Below are positions 13,244 to 21,465 of a DNA stretch of 28,358 bases, in pieces; the first letter of the stretch is position 1; each line of letters opens with the position of its first letter. The stretch spans positions 1 to 28,358 of IMG/VR virus record IMGVR_UViG_3300031603_000021; one strand, written 5' to 3'. A program made the position numbers and the translations under genes. Under the pieces are notes generated by a model. It was given only the letters and a program-made list of their open reading frames with translations. It searched no databases and was not told the DNA's origin. Source of the stretch: a virus.

Positions 13244-13716
13244 TGGGAAACTTTACTGTTTACAATGCTTTTGACGAAATTTTAAGAACTGGTTCCGGGC
13301 CTGATGAGTGTATCCCATTACAGGCACAAACGGATGAATTTGTGATTGCTCAAACAGTTAACCCAGAAACTCAAAAAATAGTAGATCATCTTGTTTTTGA
13401 TAAAACTCAAACAGAAATAGATGAATACCGGTTAACCCGACAACACATGAAACGCTTGTATTTCACAGGGGTTGAAAACGACAAAGAATTAAATCAAATT
13501 ATTTCAGATCATTTTTACGCCTTGATTGATGTTGTTCAATGGCGAGTTGAAAACTATGCGTTATTGCGGAAAGCTTTTTATCCCCCGATTGACAATTTTA
13601 ACGATGCTCAAGTTAAAAAGAAACACACAGATAAATATGGTGTGGAAGGTGCAGACCAAGAAGAATTGTATTTAATTGAATGTGAGGCAGTAAAACTTAG
13701 ATTCCCAAAAGAATAA
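13243..13716 (+). CDS. Hypothetical protein after fibre gene, possible fibre chaperone
   Basis: A 157-residue protein overlapping the preceding stop by one base, with AAGGAG at 13227-13232. An N-terminal beta part (NFTVYNAFDEILRTGSG, with an IPLQAQTDEFVIA segment) is followed by a long helical, charged C-terminal half. A one-base overlap with a fibre gene and this two-part build fit a fibre-assembly chaperone or small tail protein. I recognise no diagnostic motif, so this remains inference. Confidence 0.65.
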   Translation: MGNFTVYNAFDEILRTGSGPDECIPLQAQTDEFVIAQTVNPETQKIVDHLVFDKTQTEIDEYRLTRQHMKRLYFTGVENDKELNQIISDHFYALIDVVQWRVENYALLRKAFYPPIDNFNDAQVKKKHTDKYGVEGADQEELYLIECEAVKLRFPKE

Positions 13717-13738
13717 CAAACATACTAAAGGAAATAAA

Positions 13739-13774
13739 ATGAAAATCAAAAACAGATACTTTGAAATACTGTAG
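13739..13774 (+). CDS. Possible 11-aa leader peptide
   Basis: ATG 13739 follows AAAGGA with a 6-nt gap and encodes MKIKNRYFEIL before TAG. A small hairpin (AATACT 13765-13770 with AGTATT 13777-13782) overlaps its end. The peptide lies just upstream of the portal promoter. It may be a leader or a gene remnant; no product is assured. Confidence 0.25.
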   Translation: MKIKNRYFEIL

Positions 13775-13787
13775 TAAGTATTACTTG

Positions 13788-13816
13788 TAGACAACCCTTG
13801 GTTTATCAGATACAAT
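13788..13816 (+). promoter_or_regulatory. Sigma70-like promoter for the head genes
   Basis: TAGACA (13788-13793) and TACAAT (13811-13816) each match consensus at 5 of 6 positions, with the optimal 17-nt spacer. The predicted start near 13823 gives a short leader with AAGGTG before the portal ATG at 13847. It would allow head genes to be transcribed apart from the fibre/DGR block. Confidence 0.6.
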
Positions 13817-13846
13817 CACCCCAATCAGTAACTAACAAGGTGAACT

Positions 13847-16018
13847 ATGACTGAAGATACAACTATAAGCACAGAGACAACTAAACTCCAGCCTACATGG
13901 GCGAATGAGCCTACGGTGGAGAACCTGAAACTTGACCTGGACAATGCAGATCAAGATCAGGATACACATAATTGGAATGTTGAAAGATGGCTCAACAACC
14001 TCATGGTTACTGGTGCTGCTAAACCCAAGACAATCAAAGGAAGGTCTTCCATTGCTCCTAAATTAATTAGGAAGCAAGCAGAATGGAGATATCCTGGTTT
14101 GTCTGAACCTTTTCTTAGTTCTCCTGATATATTTAATGTTCTGCCCACTTCTTCTGGAGATAGGTCTAGGGCACTACAGAACTCTCAGGTGCTGAACAAT
14201 CAGTTTAATCATAAGATTGATAGAGTTGCTTTTATTGATGAGTACACTCGTGATATGATAGATATTGGCACCGTTATTTGTAAAGTGGGTTGGCTAACTG
14301 AAGAAGAGGAACGCACTACAATAATTCCTGTTTATCAGTTTACACCTGCAACTGATCCAGAACAGTATCAGCAAGTAGCCCAACAATACACACAACTTGC
14401 TCAATTATACACTGAGAACAAGGACCTCTTTTATGAGTATTCTAATCCTGGTATTGAGCAGGCTATCCAGATATTCATGACTACAGGTCAAATTGTTATT
14501 CCTGAGCAAGTAGGTGAAGAACCTGAAACAAAAATAGTTGAAACTGTTAATCAACCAACAGTAGAAGTATGTATATCAGCCAATCTGATTATGGATCCGT
14601 CATGTAATGGTGATTTAGATAAAGCTAATTTTGTTGGTGAGAAGTTTAAGTCAAGCCTCTCTGATTTGAAGAAGGACGGTAGATACACAAATCTTACTAA
14701 AATCAATGCATCAGATGTAGATCCCATTGCTAATCCGGATTATGAGGAAACCAAAGATGTTGAGTCATTTGGTTTTACCGATGAAGCACGGAAACAATTT
14801 GTAGTACATTCTTATTATGGTCATTGGGATATTGACAATTCTGGTATAACTAAACCTATTGTTGCTTTTTGGGTCGGAGATGTGATGATTAGATTGGAGG
14901 AGAATCCCTTCCCAGATAAGAAACATCCTTATATTAGTGTACCCTACATGCCCATGCGTAAATCACTATTCGGTGAGCCTGATGGTGAGTTGCTCTTTGA
15001 AAATCAACAGATTATTGGGGCAGTTACACGTGGTGCAGTTGATCTGATGGGTAAGGCAGCCAACGGTCAGACAGGTTTTAAGAATGGTTTACTTGATGTA
15101 ACTAACCAGCGTAAGTTTGATCGTGGTGAACACTATAAGTTCAACTCCAATGAGGACCCAAGACAGGGAATTCACACACATACCTATCCTGAAATACCTG
15201 GTTCAGTATTTAACATGATCACCATGCAAACCAATGATGCCGAAAGTATGTCAGGTGTTAAGGCCTACAGTTCAGGAATCACTGGTGCTTCCCTCGGTGA
15301 GTCAGTAAGTAATGGTAGGAGCGCCCTTGATGCAGCTAGTAAACGTGAGATGAGTATTCTTCGTAGAGCAGCTTCTGGTATAGTCAAGATTGGGCATAAA
15401 TTCCTTTCTATGAATGCCGAGTGGTTATCTGAAGAGGAGGTTGTCAGAATTACTAATGAGAAGTTCGTTACTGTACGTAGAGATGACTTGGCTGGTCACT
15501 ACGATTTGACACTCACTATCTCCACTGCTGAGGAAGATAACAAACAGGCAGAGGAACTTGCCTTTATGCTCCAGACAGATGTCAATATGGACCCGGATAT
15601 GCGTAAGATGTTATTGGCTGATATGGCTCGACTCAGGAAGATGCCTGATATGGCTAAGAAGATTGAAGAATATCAACCACAGCCTGATCCAAAAGCTGAG
15701 ATGAAGTTTGAACTTGAGATGAAGCTACTTGAAGCACAGATTGCTAAAGAACAATCACTCGTTGCTAAACATCATGCTTCTGCAGAACTTAATGGAATGC
15801 AGGAAACCAGAGAGATTAGCCAGTCAGGATTGAATACCGCTAAGATAGCAACTGAACAGGCAAAAGCAAGGGATCTCGGTAGTACTGCAGATGGTAAAGA
15901 TTTAGATTTTATTGAGCAGGAGGCAGGTGTACACCAAGAAAGAGACTTGCAGAAAATAGAACATAGTGCTAAGGTTAAGCCTAAAGAGGCATCTAAGCCT
16001 AAAACAAAAACCAAATAA
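13847..16018 (+). CDS. Portal protein
   Basis: A 723-residue portal, the dodecameric ring at the head vertex through which DNA is packaged and ejected. Evidence is its size, position upstream of scaffold and capsid, and features common to large podovirus portals. Those are an N-terminal WNVERWLNNL segment, KTIKGRSSIAPKLIRKQAEW, an SSPDIFNVLP strand and YTRDMIDIGTVICKVGW. A central ENPFPDKKHPYISVPYMP clip-like segment precedes LLFENQQIIGAVTRGAVDLM. The C-terminal 130 residues (about 600-723) are a charged helical barrel/tail rich in Gln, Glu and Lys. The gene is intact and follows its own promoter. Confidence 0.88.
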   Translation: MTEDTTISTETTKLQPTWANEPTVENLKLDLDNADQDQDTHNWNVERWLNNLMVTGAAKPKTIKGRSSIAPKLIRKQAEWRYPGLSEPFLSSPDIFNVLPTSSGDRSRALQNSQVLNNQFNHKIDRVAFIDEYTRDMIDIGTVICKVGWLTEEEERTTIIPVYQFTPATDPEQYQQVAQQYTQLAQLYTENKDLFYEYSNPGIEQAIQIFMTTGQIVIPEQVGEEPETKIVETVNQPTVEVCISANLIMDPSCNGDLDKANFVGEKFKSSLSDLKKDGRYTNLTKINASDVDPIANPDYEETKDVESFGFTDEARKQFVVHSYYGHWDIDNSGITKPIVAFWVGDVMIRLEENPFPDKKHPYISVPYMPMRKSLFGEPDGELLFENQQIIGAVTRGAVDLMGKAANGQTGFKNGLLDVTNQRKFDRGEHYKFNSNEDPRQGIHTHTYPEIPGSVFNMITMQTNDAESMSGVKAYSSGITGASLGESVSNGRSALDAASKREMSILRRAASGIVKIGHKFLSMNAEWLSEEEVVRITNEKFVTVRRDDLAGHYDLTLTISTAEEDNKQAEELAFMLQTDVNMDPDMRKMLLADMARLRKMPDMAKKIEEYQPQPDPKAEMKFELEMKLLEAQIAKEQSLVAKHHASAELNGMQETREISQSGLNTAKIATEQAKARDLGSTADGKDLDFIEQEAGVHQERDLQKIEHSAKVKPKEASKPKTKTK

Positions 16019-16033
16019 CCCAGGAGAACTACC

Positions 16034-16363
16034 ATGTCAGAACTAACAGAAATTGAAGTAAGTGTTGATGAAGCCAAAGCAAAAATTAAAGTAAAAGACG
16101 ATATGCTTACGCTACAGAAGAACCCGCTATTCAAAAGAGTAATGATGGACGGATATTTGAAAGATTATGCACTAGGGCTTGTCATGTTTAAGGCTTCACC
16201 GCCTGCTGCCAATGAACAAGCCCAGTCTCGTATTGAAGCTGAGTTGAACGGTATCAGCCGTTTTAACAACTTTATGAGGATGGGTATTAACGAAGGTCTT
16301 CGGGCAGAAGCAGACTTGGCCGATTATGAACTGGAACTTGTTGTAGCGGAAAGCGAGGAGTAA
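16034..16363 (+). CDS. Small hypothetical head-region protein
   Basis: A 109-residue, acidic, helical protein between portal and scaffold, with AGGAG at 16022-16026 and a 7-nt gap to ATG 16034. It includes a central hydrophobic DYALGLVMFKAS segment too short and polar for a firm membrane call, then a helical C-terminus. N4-like phages carry a small gene at this place between portal and scaffold equivalents. I do not recognise a family. Confidence 0.7.
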   Translation: MSELTEIEVSVDEAKAKIKVKDDMLTLQKNPLFKRVMMDGYLKDYALGLVMFKASPPAANEQAQSRIEAELNGISRFNNFMRMGINEGLRAEADLADYELELVVAESEE

Positions 16364-16366
16364 GCA

Positions 16367-17506
16367 ATGTCTGATCAGGAAACAGATGTACTGAATATGT
16401 CCGATGAGGACTTCCTCAAACTGCCAGTTCCTGAACCAGTAGCGGCAGAAGGGGAAATTGATCCGGAAGTTGGCAAGATTGCTGATCCCGATAAGGACGC
16501 AGTCATTGTCCCTGATGTGAGTAAAGAAGACGAGATCAAGGTAGAACTTGACGTGAGTAAAGAGGACAAAGATGTAGTCATAGACCCTGTAGCAGATCTA
16601 AAGGGTAAAGTAAAAACAGATGACTCCGACGTCTCTGTTGTTGTCCCCGATCCAAAAACAGAGGAAAAAGGGGCTATTGATTATAAGGCCGAGTACGAGA
16701 AAATGCTCGCTCCCTTTAAAGCCAATGGTTCAGAGATGACAGTTAAGAATGGTGAGGATGCACGGACCATGATGCAAATGGGTGCCAATTACCATAAGAA
16801 TATGGCTGCACTTAAGCCGCAGAAAAAGATTCTGAAGCTTCTGGAAAAAAATGGTCTAATGGACCAGAGCCAACTGAATTACTTGATTGACCTCAATAAC
16901 AAAAACCCCGAGGCAATCACGAAGCTTTTAAAAGATAGTGGTATGGATCCTTTAGATATTGTAGAAGATGTCAAAAAGGACAGTAACTACTCGCCAACCC
17001 AACGTGAGGTTAGTGACACAGAGATGGCATTAGAGGGAGTACTCGAAGACATTCGGTCAACCCCTACTTACAGCCGAACTCTCAATATCATTACCAAAGA
17101 GTGGGACGACACAAGTTGTGATGCGCTTGCTACTACGCCAAATATCATTAAGACGATCAATGGGCATGTGGAGAGTGGTATTTTCGATAAGGTCACAGAG
17201 GCAGTTGCATATGAGCGTAGCTTAGGACGGTTATCCGGCGTTAACGATTTTGAGGCCTACAAGCAAATGGGAGATGTCCTTGAGCAGGCAGGCGCATTTT
17301 CACAACCAACCGAATCCGAACCGAAGACAGCGATCATTAAAAAGACTGAAAGTTCATCAAAGACAGAACTTGAAAGGATTGCTAAGAAGAAAGGAGCTGC
17401 GCCCGTGAAGATTGTAAAGGCCCCAGCAACGACTAAGCATAAAGATCCTTTAGATATGTCTGATGAGGACTTTGCCAAACTCGATAAGAAACTATTTCGC
17501 AGTTAA
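16367..17506 (+). CDS. Capsid scaffolding-type protein
   Basis: A 379-residue acidic protein directly upstream of the capsid gene, with GAGGAG at 16355-16360. A low-complexity Asp/Val/Lys-rich stretch (residues about 25-105) precedes a helical core and a basic C-terminus, the usual build of scaffolding proteins, which fill the procapsid and bind capsid protein through a charged C-terminal helix. The motif LNMSDEDFLKL at residues 9-19 recurs as LDMSDEDFAKL at about 362-372. Assignment rests on position, composition and this terminal motif, common in podovirus scaffolds. Confidence 0.8.
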   Translation: MSDQETDVLNMSDEDFLKLPVPEPVAAEGEIDPEVGKIADPDKDAVIVPDVSKEDEIKVELDVSKEDKDVVIDPVADLKGKVKTDDSDVSVVVPDPKTEEKGAIDYKAEYEKMLAPFKANGSEMTVKNGEDARTMMQMGANYHKNMAALKPQKKILKLLEKNGLMDQSQLNYLIDLNNKNPEAITKLLKDSGMDPLDIVEDVKKDSNYSPTQREVSDTEMALEGVLEDIRSTPTYSRTLNIITKEWDDTSCDALATTPNIIKTINGHVESGIFDKVTEAVAYERSLGRLSGVNDFEAYKQMGDVLEQAGAFSQPTESEPKTAIIKKTESSSKTELERIAKKKGAAPVKIVKAPATTKHKDPLDMSDEDFAKLDKKLFRS

Positions 17507-17528
17507 CCCTAATTGAAGGAAAAGACAA

Positions 17529-19040
17529 ATGGTAGCAATTTATGGTGATGGATCCAATAGCTCTATTGGAGTACAACTAACCGAGCATTATTGGTGGAAG
17601 AAAGCCCTTATTGATTTGGTTAAAGAACGGTACTTTGGCAACCAGGCCAGTACTATCAATATGCCCAAAAACATGGGTAAGAAGATTAAACGGTATCATT
17701 ATCTGCCCTTGCTGGATGATGCCAATGTAAATGACCAGGGTATTGACGCCAATGGTGTAACCGTAGATAACGATTATGTGGAAACCTCTATTGTTGTTAG
17801 AATGGTTGACGGTGCAGTTCCTGACATTCCTCCTTACTATGGTCCTGCTTCTGATTTTGCCGTGTATTTTGTCGGTATTGGTGCTACTGCAGAAGATGCA
17901 GAAGATGACGCTGCTGAAAAGCTTCGTCAGTTCTTTGTTGGTACTGTTGCAGGTGGTGGACTTGGTTTGGTAGCTGCTGATGAAGCTGCTGTCATTACCG
18001 CAATGGCTCCCGCCGGTGGTGCCTATATACTGGGTTTCCGGTTCTTTAATACCGATGGTGACGAGATTGCAACTACGGCTACTCTTAGCGCAGTAGCAGT
18101 TCCGCATTCTGGTAATCTTTATGGTTCCAGTAAGGATATTGGTACTATTGCCGGGAAAATGCCCACATTGACTGAGGTTGGTGGCCGGGTCAACAGGGTT
18201 GGTCATAAGAGAATTGACTTGGAAGGTACGCTTGCCAAGTTTGGTTTCTTTGATGAGTATACTCAGGAAAGTCTGGACTTCGATACTGATGATCAGCTTC
18301 TTTCTCATATCTCACGGGAAATGCTTCGTGGTGCTAATGAGATCACAGAAGATGCCCTTCAGATTGATTTACTCAATGGTGCAGGTGTTATTCGGTTCTC
18401 TGGTGCTGCAACTGCCTTAACGGCTATGTCGGGTGTGGCTGCTTCTTTGACTGAGGTAAATTACTCTGATCTGAGTAAATTGTCCATTTCCTTGGATAAC
18501 AACAGATGTCCCAAAGCAACCAAATTGATCTCCGGGTCAAGAATGGTTGATTCCAGGACAGTTGCTGCTACCCGGTTGATGTATATTGGTTCCGAAATGC
18601 AGACTACTTTCGAGAAGATGAAAGATCATTTTGATAATGCAGCATTTATCCCTGTACAAAACTATGCTGCTGCTGCAGACATTCTTAATGGGGAGACCGG
18701 TACTGTTGGTCACTTCAAAATCATTGTCGTTCCTGAGATGATGCATCATGCAGGTATTGGTATTGCTGAAGGTGTAAATGCTGGCTACCGTGTAACTGGT
18801 GGTAAGTATGATGCGTATCCCATGCTAGTAATCGGCGATGAAGCCTTTACTACAATTGGTTTCCAGACATCTGGTAAATCTGTGAAGTTTAAAATCTATC
18901 ACAAGAAACCGGGTGAGGGCATGGCAACCAGGGAAGATCCTTACGGTGAGCTTGGGTTCATGAGCATCAAGTGGTATTATGGTTTTATGCTTTTGCGCCC
19001 CGAACGCCTCGCGGTGACCTGGTCTGTCGCACAATGGTAG
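17529..19040 (+). CDS. Major capsid protein, N4 gp56 type
   Basis: A 503-residue shell protein with GAAGGA and an 8-nt gap before ATG 17529. Features recalled from the N4 gp56 family are the early KKIKRYHYLPLLDDANVNDQ segment, a long beta/extended region, and RVNRVGHKRIDLEGTLAKFG. A domain rich in MSGVAASLTEVNYSDLSKLS and the C-terminal WYYGFMLLRPERLAV strand follow. An unusual insertion (about residues 110-185; Ala/Asp-rich, with DAEDDAAEKLRQFF) may form an extra surface domain. A strong terminator follows 43 bases after the stop, as expected for the most highly expressed head gene. Confidence 0.88.
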   Translation: MVAIYGDGSNSSIGVQLTEHYWWKKALIDLVKERYFGNQASTINMPKNMGKKIKRYHYLPLLDDANVNDQGIDANGVTVDNDYVETSIVVRMVDGAVPDIPPYYGPASDFAVYFVGIGATAEDAEDDAAEKLRQFFVGTVAGGGLGLVAADEAAVITAMAPAGGAYILGFRFFNTDGDEIATTATLSAVAVPHSGNLYGSSKDIGTIAGKMPTLTEVGGRVNRVGHKRIDLEGTLAKFGFFDEYTQESLDFDTDDQLLSHISREMLRGANEITEDALQIDLLNGAGVIRFSGAATALTAMSGVAASLTEVNYSDLSKLSISLDNNRCPKATKLISGSRMVDSRTVAATRLMYIGSEMQTTFEKMKDHFDNAAFIPVQNYAAAADILNGETGTVGHFKIIVVPEMMHHAGIGIAEGVNAGYRVTGGKYDAYPMLVIGDEAFTTIGFQTSGKSVKFKIYHKKPGEGMATREDPYGELGFMSIKWYYGFMLLRPERLAVTWSVAQW

Positions 19041-19083
19041 AACTAACTTGACACTCTGTGTTGAGTAGATAATTAATGTATAA

Positions 19084-19116
19084 TCCCTCCCCTGGAAATT
19101 AGGGGAGGGAACTTTT
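19084..19116 (+). terminator. Strong terminator after the capsid gene
   Basis: TCCCTCCCCT (19084-19093) pairs perfectly with AGGGGAGGGA (19101-19110) around a 7-nt loop, giving a 10-bp GC-rich stem. ACTTTT follows the stem. It is the longest perfect hairpin I find in the window. It sits between capsid and the next gene, so it should reduce read-through. Confidence 0.8.
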
Positions 19117-19134
19117 AAACCTGGAGATTAAACC

Positions 19135-19785
19135 ATGACCGATCCAAAAGATAATGCAAGTCCCTTTGATGTGAATGCTGATGATGTGCTGGAACCAATT
19201 AATGAGTTGGACTCTCTGAAAGCACGAGCAGCTACCATGGGAATTTCTCATCACCCTTCCATTGGAGTGGACAAGCTGAAAACCAAAATTAATGCATCCC
19301 TTAAAGGTGAACCAGATCCTGATGAAGTGGTACTCGAACCTGAAGTACCTCTTAAAGGGAAACCCGAACCTCTGGCCAAAACGGCTAAAAGGACCCGGAG
19401 TAAGAAAGAATTGACTGCCTTATATCACACCAAACTCCGCAAAGATGCCAACCGACTTGTCCGTATCAGACTTACGTGCATGAATCCTGACAAGACTCAG
19501 TGGCCCGGCGAAGTAATTGATGTGGGTAACTCAGTTACTGGTTCAATTAAGAAGTTCGTTGATTTTGAAGCAGAAGAGGGCTACCATGTTCCATACATGA
19601 TCTATGAGGCACTGGTTGATCGTAAGTACCAACAGCACAAAAAAGTTAGACTGTCTAATGGGGCATGGGGGATCAAGTCTGGATTAGTAAGAGAATTTTC
19701 AGTGGAATTGCTCACTCCCTTGAAGAATATTGAGATGCAGGAGCTGGCTACCCGACAAGCACTTAATCATAGTATTGACGTATAA
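19135..19785 (+). CDS. Hypothetical head protein with SAP-like helix pair
   Basis: A 216-residue protein; GGAG at 19122-19125 precedes the ATG. Residues about 27-57 (LDSLKARAATMGISHHPSIG, then VDKLKTKINASL) have the L-x2-x3-GI-x-H...L...I pattern of a SAP/HeH-like helix-turn-helix, which often binds DNA. The middle (about 70-110) is basic (KTAKRTRSKKELTALYHTKL). The C-terminal half is more globular (IRLTCMNPDKTQWPGEVIDV). Its position after the capsid gene fits a minor head or head-completion role, perhaps holding DNA. That is inference. Confidence 0.65.
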   Translation: MTDPKDNASPFDVNADDVLEPINELDSLKARAATMGISHHPSIGVDKLKTKINASLKGEPDPDEVVLEPEVPLKGKPEPLAKTAKRTRSKKELTALYHTKLRKDANRLVRIRLTCMNPDKTQWPGEVIDVGNSVTGSIKKFVDFEAEEGYHVPYMIYEALVDRKYQQHKKVRLSNGAWGIKSGLVREFSVELLTPLKNIEMQELATRQALNHSIDV

Positions 19786-19794
19786 GGATAAAAA

Positions 19795-20376
19795 ATGACA
19801 CTTACACGTATTGTTAATACACCTGTTTTTGATAACCTGGCAAATGCTGTTAAAATTATTGATTCTCCGCATTCAAAAGTACATGACGGATTTGCTTTTC
19901 ATGTCAGTGCATATGACGTTATTTTAGATGCTGATGATGTTCTCAGTATTACGTTTAAGATTCCTAATATCTCTACAAAACGTATGCACTTTACAGCCAA
20001 TGGTGATTGTACTTCTGGTGCGTTGTTCGAGGTATTGGAAGGCCCTACTATAACTGGATCTACTGGTGTTAATAAAACCATTTTAAACAGGGATCGAGAT
20101 AGTGAAAATCAGTCAATGGTGCTGTCCATGAATGCTACAGCCAATACTGTTACCGTAAACGCTACTGTAACTCATGATGGTACTATTATTGAAGCTGTAC
20201 CACTATCTGCTGGTAAATCAAAGATAGTTGGCCAATCTCGTGGTGAAGAAGAGTGGTTGCTGAAAACTAATTCGTTATACACCATAAGAATCACAGGTTT
20301 AACAAATGGTGGTATAGCAAGTATTAATCTAAATTGGTACGAGCACACAAGTATACTCAGACCAATAGGTAATTAA
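19795..20376 (+). CDS. Putative capsid decoration protein
   Basis: A 193-residue beta-rich protein with AAGGA before ATG 19795. It has alternating hydrophobic strands (FAFHVSAYDVILDADDVLSI, an FEVLEGPTITGSTGV turn) and ends with NSLYTIRITGLTNGGIASIN and an LNWYEH segment. A jelly-roll-like strand order and its place two genes after capsid suggest a decoration or cement protein. I recall similar proteins beside phage capsid genes, but without a named family. A fibre or neck protein is possible. Confidence 0.6.
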   Translation: MTLTRIVNTPVFDNLANAVKIIDSPHSKVHDGFAFHVSAYDVILDADDVLSITFKIPNISTKRMHFTANGDCTSGALFEVLEGPTITGSTGVNKTILNRDRDSENQSMVLSMNATANTVTVNATVTHDGTIIEAVPLSAGKSKIVGQSRGEEEWLLKTNSLYTIRITGLTNGGIASINLNWYEHTSILRPIGN

Positions 20377-20378
20377 CC

Positions 20379-21419
20379 ATGACAACTGATATCGATAAAA
20401 TCCTACTGACCGATAGTGCCACACTTAAGGCACCTGATGTTGCTCGGCTTACCACACAGAGCTTAGCAGGTACAGGAGTTTTTGATATTTTGATGAAGAC
20501 TACTAAACTGCACCTTATGGAGGAGTACACCGCTAACCGAATTACGGGTGAGGAATACACTACAGTATATCTTGGTGCTCTTAATAGTGTAATGTCTGCA
20601 TCAATTCAGTTCCTCTTAAATTTTCAACAGGAAGAGAAGATCCAATCTGAAATTGCTCTTGTTAGGCAGAAGACAGTTACTGAATTAGCTAATACAGACA
20701 ACGATATACCATTGGGTCTTGGCTTTAATGGTGATGCAAACATCGAAGGTCTTGTTGCATTGCAGAAAGAGAAATTGGAATTGGAGAAGGATTTAGCTTC
20801 TGCACAGATTATTCAGTCTACTCGTGACGGAGCGTTAACCGGACAGAAGATCGTTACTGAATTGGCTCAAACATCTGACAATATCTCACAAGCTGGCCTC
20901 AATGCCATGGGTTATAATGTTGAGGTTTCTGTTGAAGGTGCAATGCGAGCACAGATTGATAAGGCTGCTAAAGAGACTATACTGCTTGAACAGAAAGTGG
21001 CTACTGAGGTTGCTCAGACAAGTGATGTTAAACCTATTACATTAGGGGAAATGGATAGCACTACCTTAATTGATGGTTTAGCTAAAACAGCCAGAGAGAA
21101 AGCAGCCGCTGAGGTTACTCTCCTTTCCCAGAAAGCAAATACTGAATTGGCTCAAACAGGCGACACAATGAAGATGGGTGTACCATATTTAAACGCAGCT
21201 ACTGCTGTAACAGGTATGATAGGTAAACAGAAAGCACTTTACCAGGCACAAGCTGATGGCTTCAAACGAGATGCTGAACAGAAGGCTGCTAAGATCCTTA
21301 CTGAAGCTTGGTCAATTGATGCATCATCTGGTGATGCTACAAGGAATGGTACTAACCAGTTGGATGACACTGATGTGGGTTCTTTAATTGGTCAATTAAA
21401 AGCAGGTGTTATAGCTTAA
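20379..21419 (+). CDS. Virion protein with four QK-x-TELAQT repeats
   Basis: A 346-residue, strongly helical protein 2 nt downstream of the previous gene. The motif QK-x2-TE(L/V)A(N/Q)T-x-D recurs at residues about 97, 156, 205 and 251, each near a Gly/Pro break (for example DIPLGLGF). Between motifs lie charged helices (LQKEKLELEKDLASAQIIQS), so the protein is probably a long rod of coiled-coil units. The location among head/internal protein genes suggests a structural or ejected virion protein. Function is unknown. Confidence 0.65.
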   Translation: MTTDIDKILLTDSATLKAPDVARLTTQSLAGTGVFDILMKTTKLHLMEEYTANRITGEEYTTVYLGALNSVMSASIQFLLNFQQEEKIQSEIALVRQKTVTELANTDNDIPLGLGFNGDANIEGLVALQKEKLELEKDLASAQIIQSTRDGALTGQKIVTELAQTSDNISQAGLNAMGYNVEVSVEGAMRAQIDKAAKETILLEQKVATEVAQTSDVKPITLGEMDSTTLIDGLAKTAREKAAAEVTLLSQKANTELAQTGDTMKMGVPYLNAATAVTGMIGKQKALYQAQADGFKRDAEQKAAKILTEAWSIDASSGDATRNGTNQLDDTDVGSLIGQLKAGVIA

Positions 21420-21427
21420 ACTGTAAC

Positions 21428-21447
21428 AGGGGATCAAGTGATCCCCT
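21428..21447 (+). other. Intergenic hairpin without T-run
   Basis: AGGGGATC (21428-21435) pairs with GATCCCCT (21440-21447) around AAGT, an 8-bp perfect stem between two genes. No U-tract follows, so it is either a weak terminator or an mRNA stability/processing element ahead of the ATG at 21466. Confidence 0.5.
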
Positions 21448-21465
21448 ACCATCAATGAGGTGCTC

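Noticed and set aside
17577-18308. 243-aa minus-strand frame under the capsid gene
   Set aside because: A shadow of the capsid coding sequence, with no ribosome site and a biased composition from reverse-complement codons.
19048-19084. TTGACA and TATAAT between capsid and the next gene
   Set aside because: Both hexamers are perfect but 25 nt apart, far too wide for sigma70, and the TATAAT runs into the terminator stem. Alternative -10 pairings match poorly.
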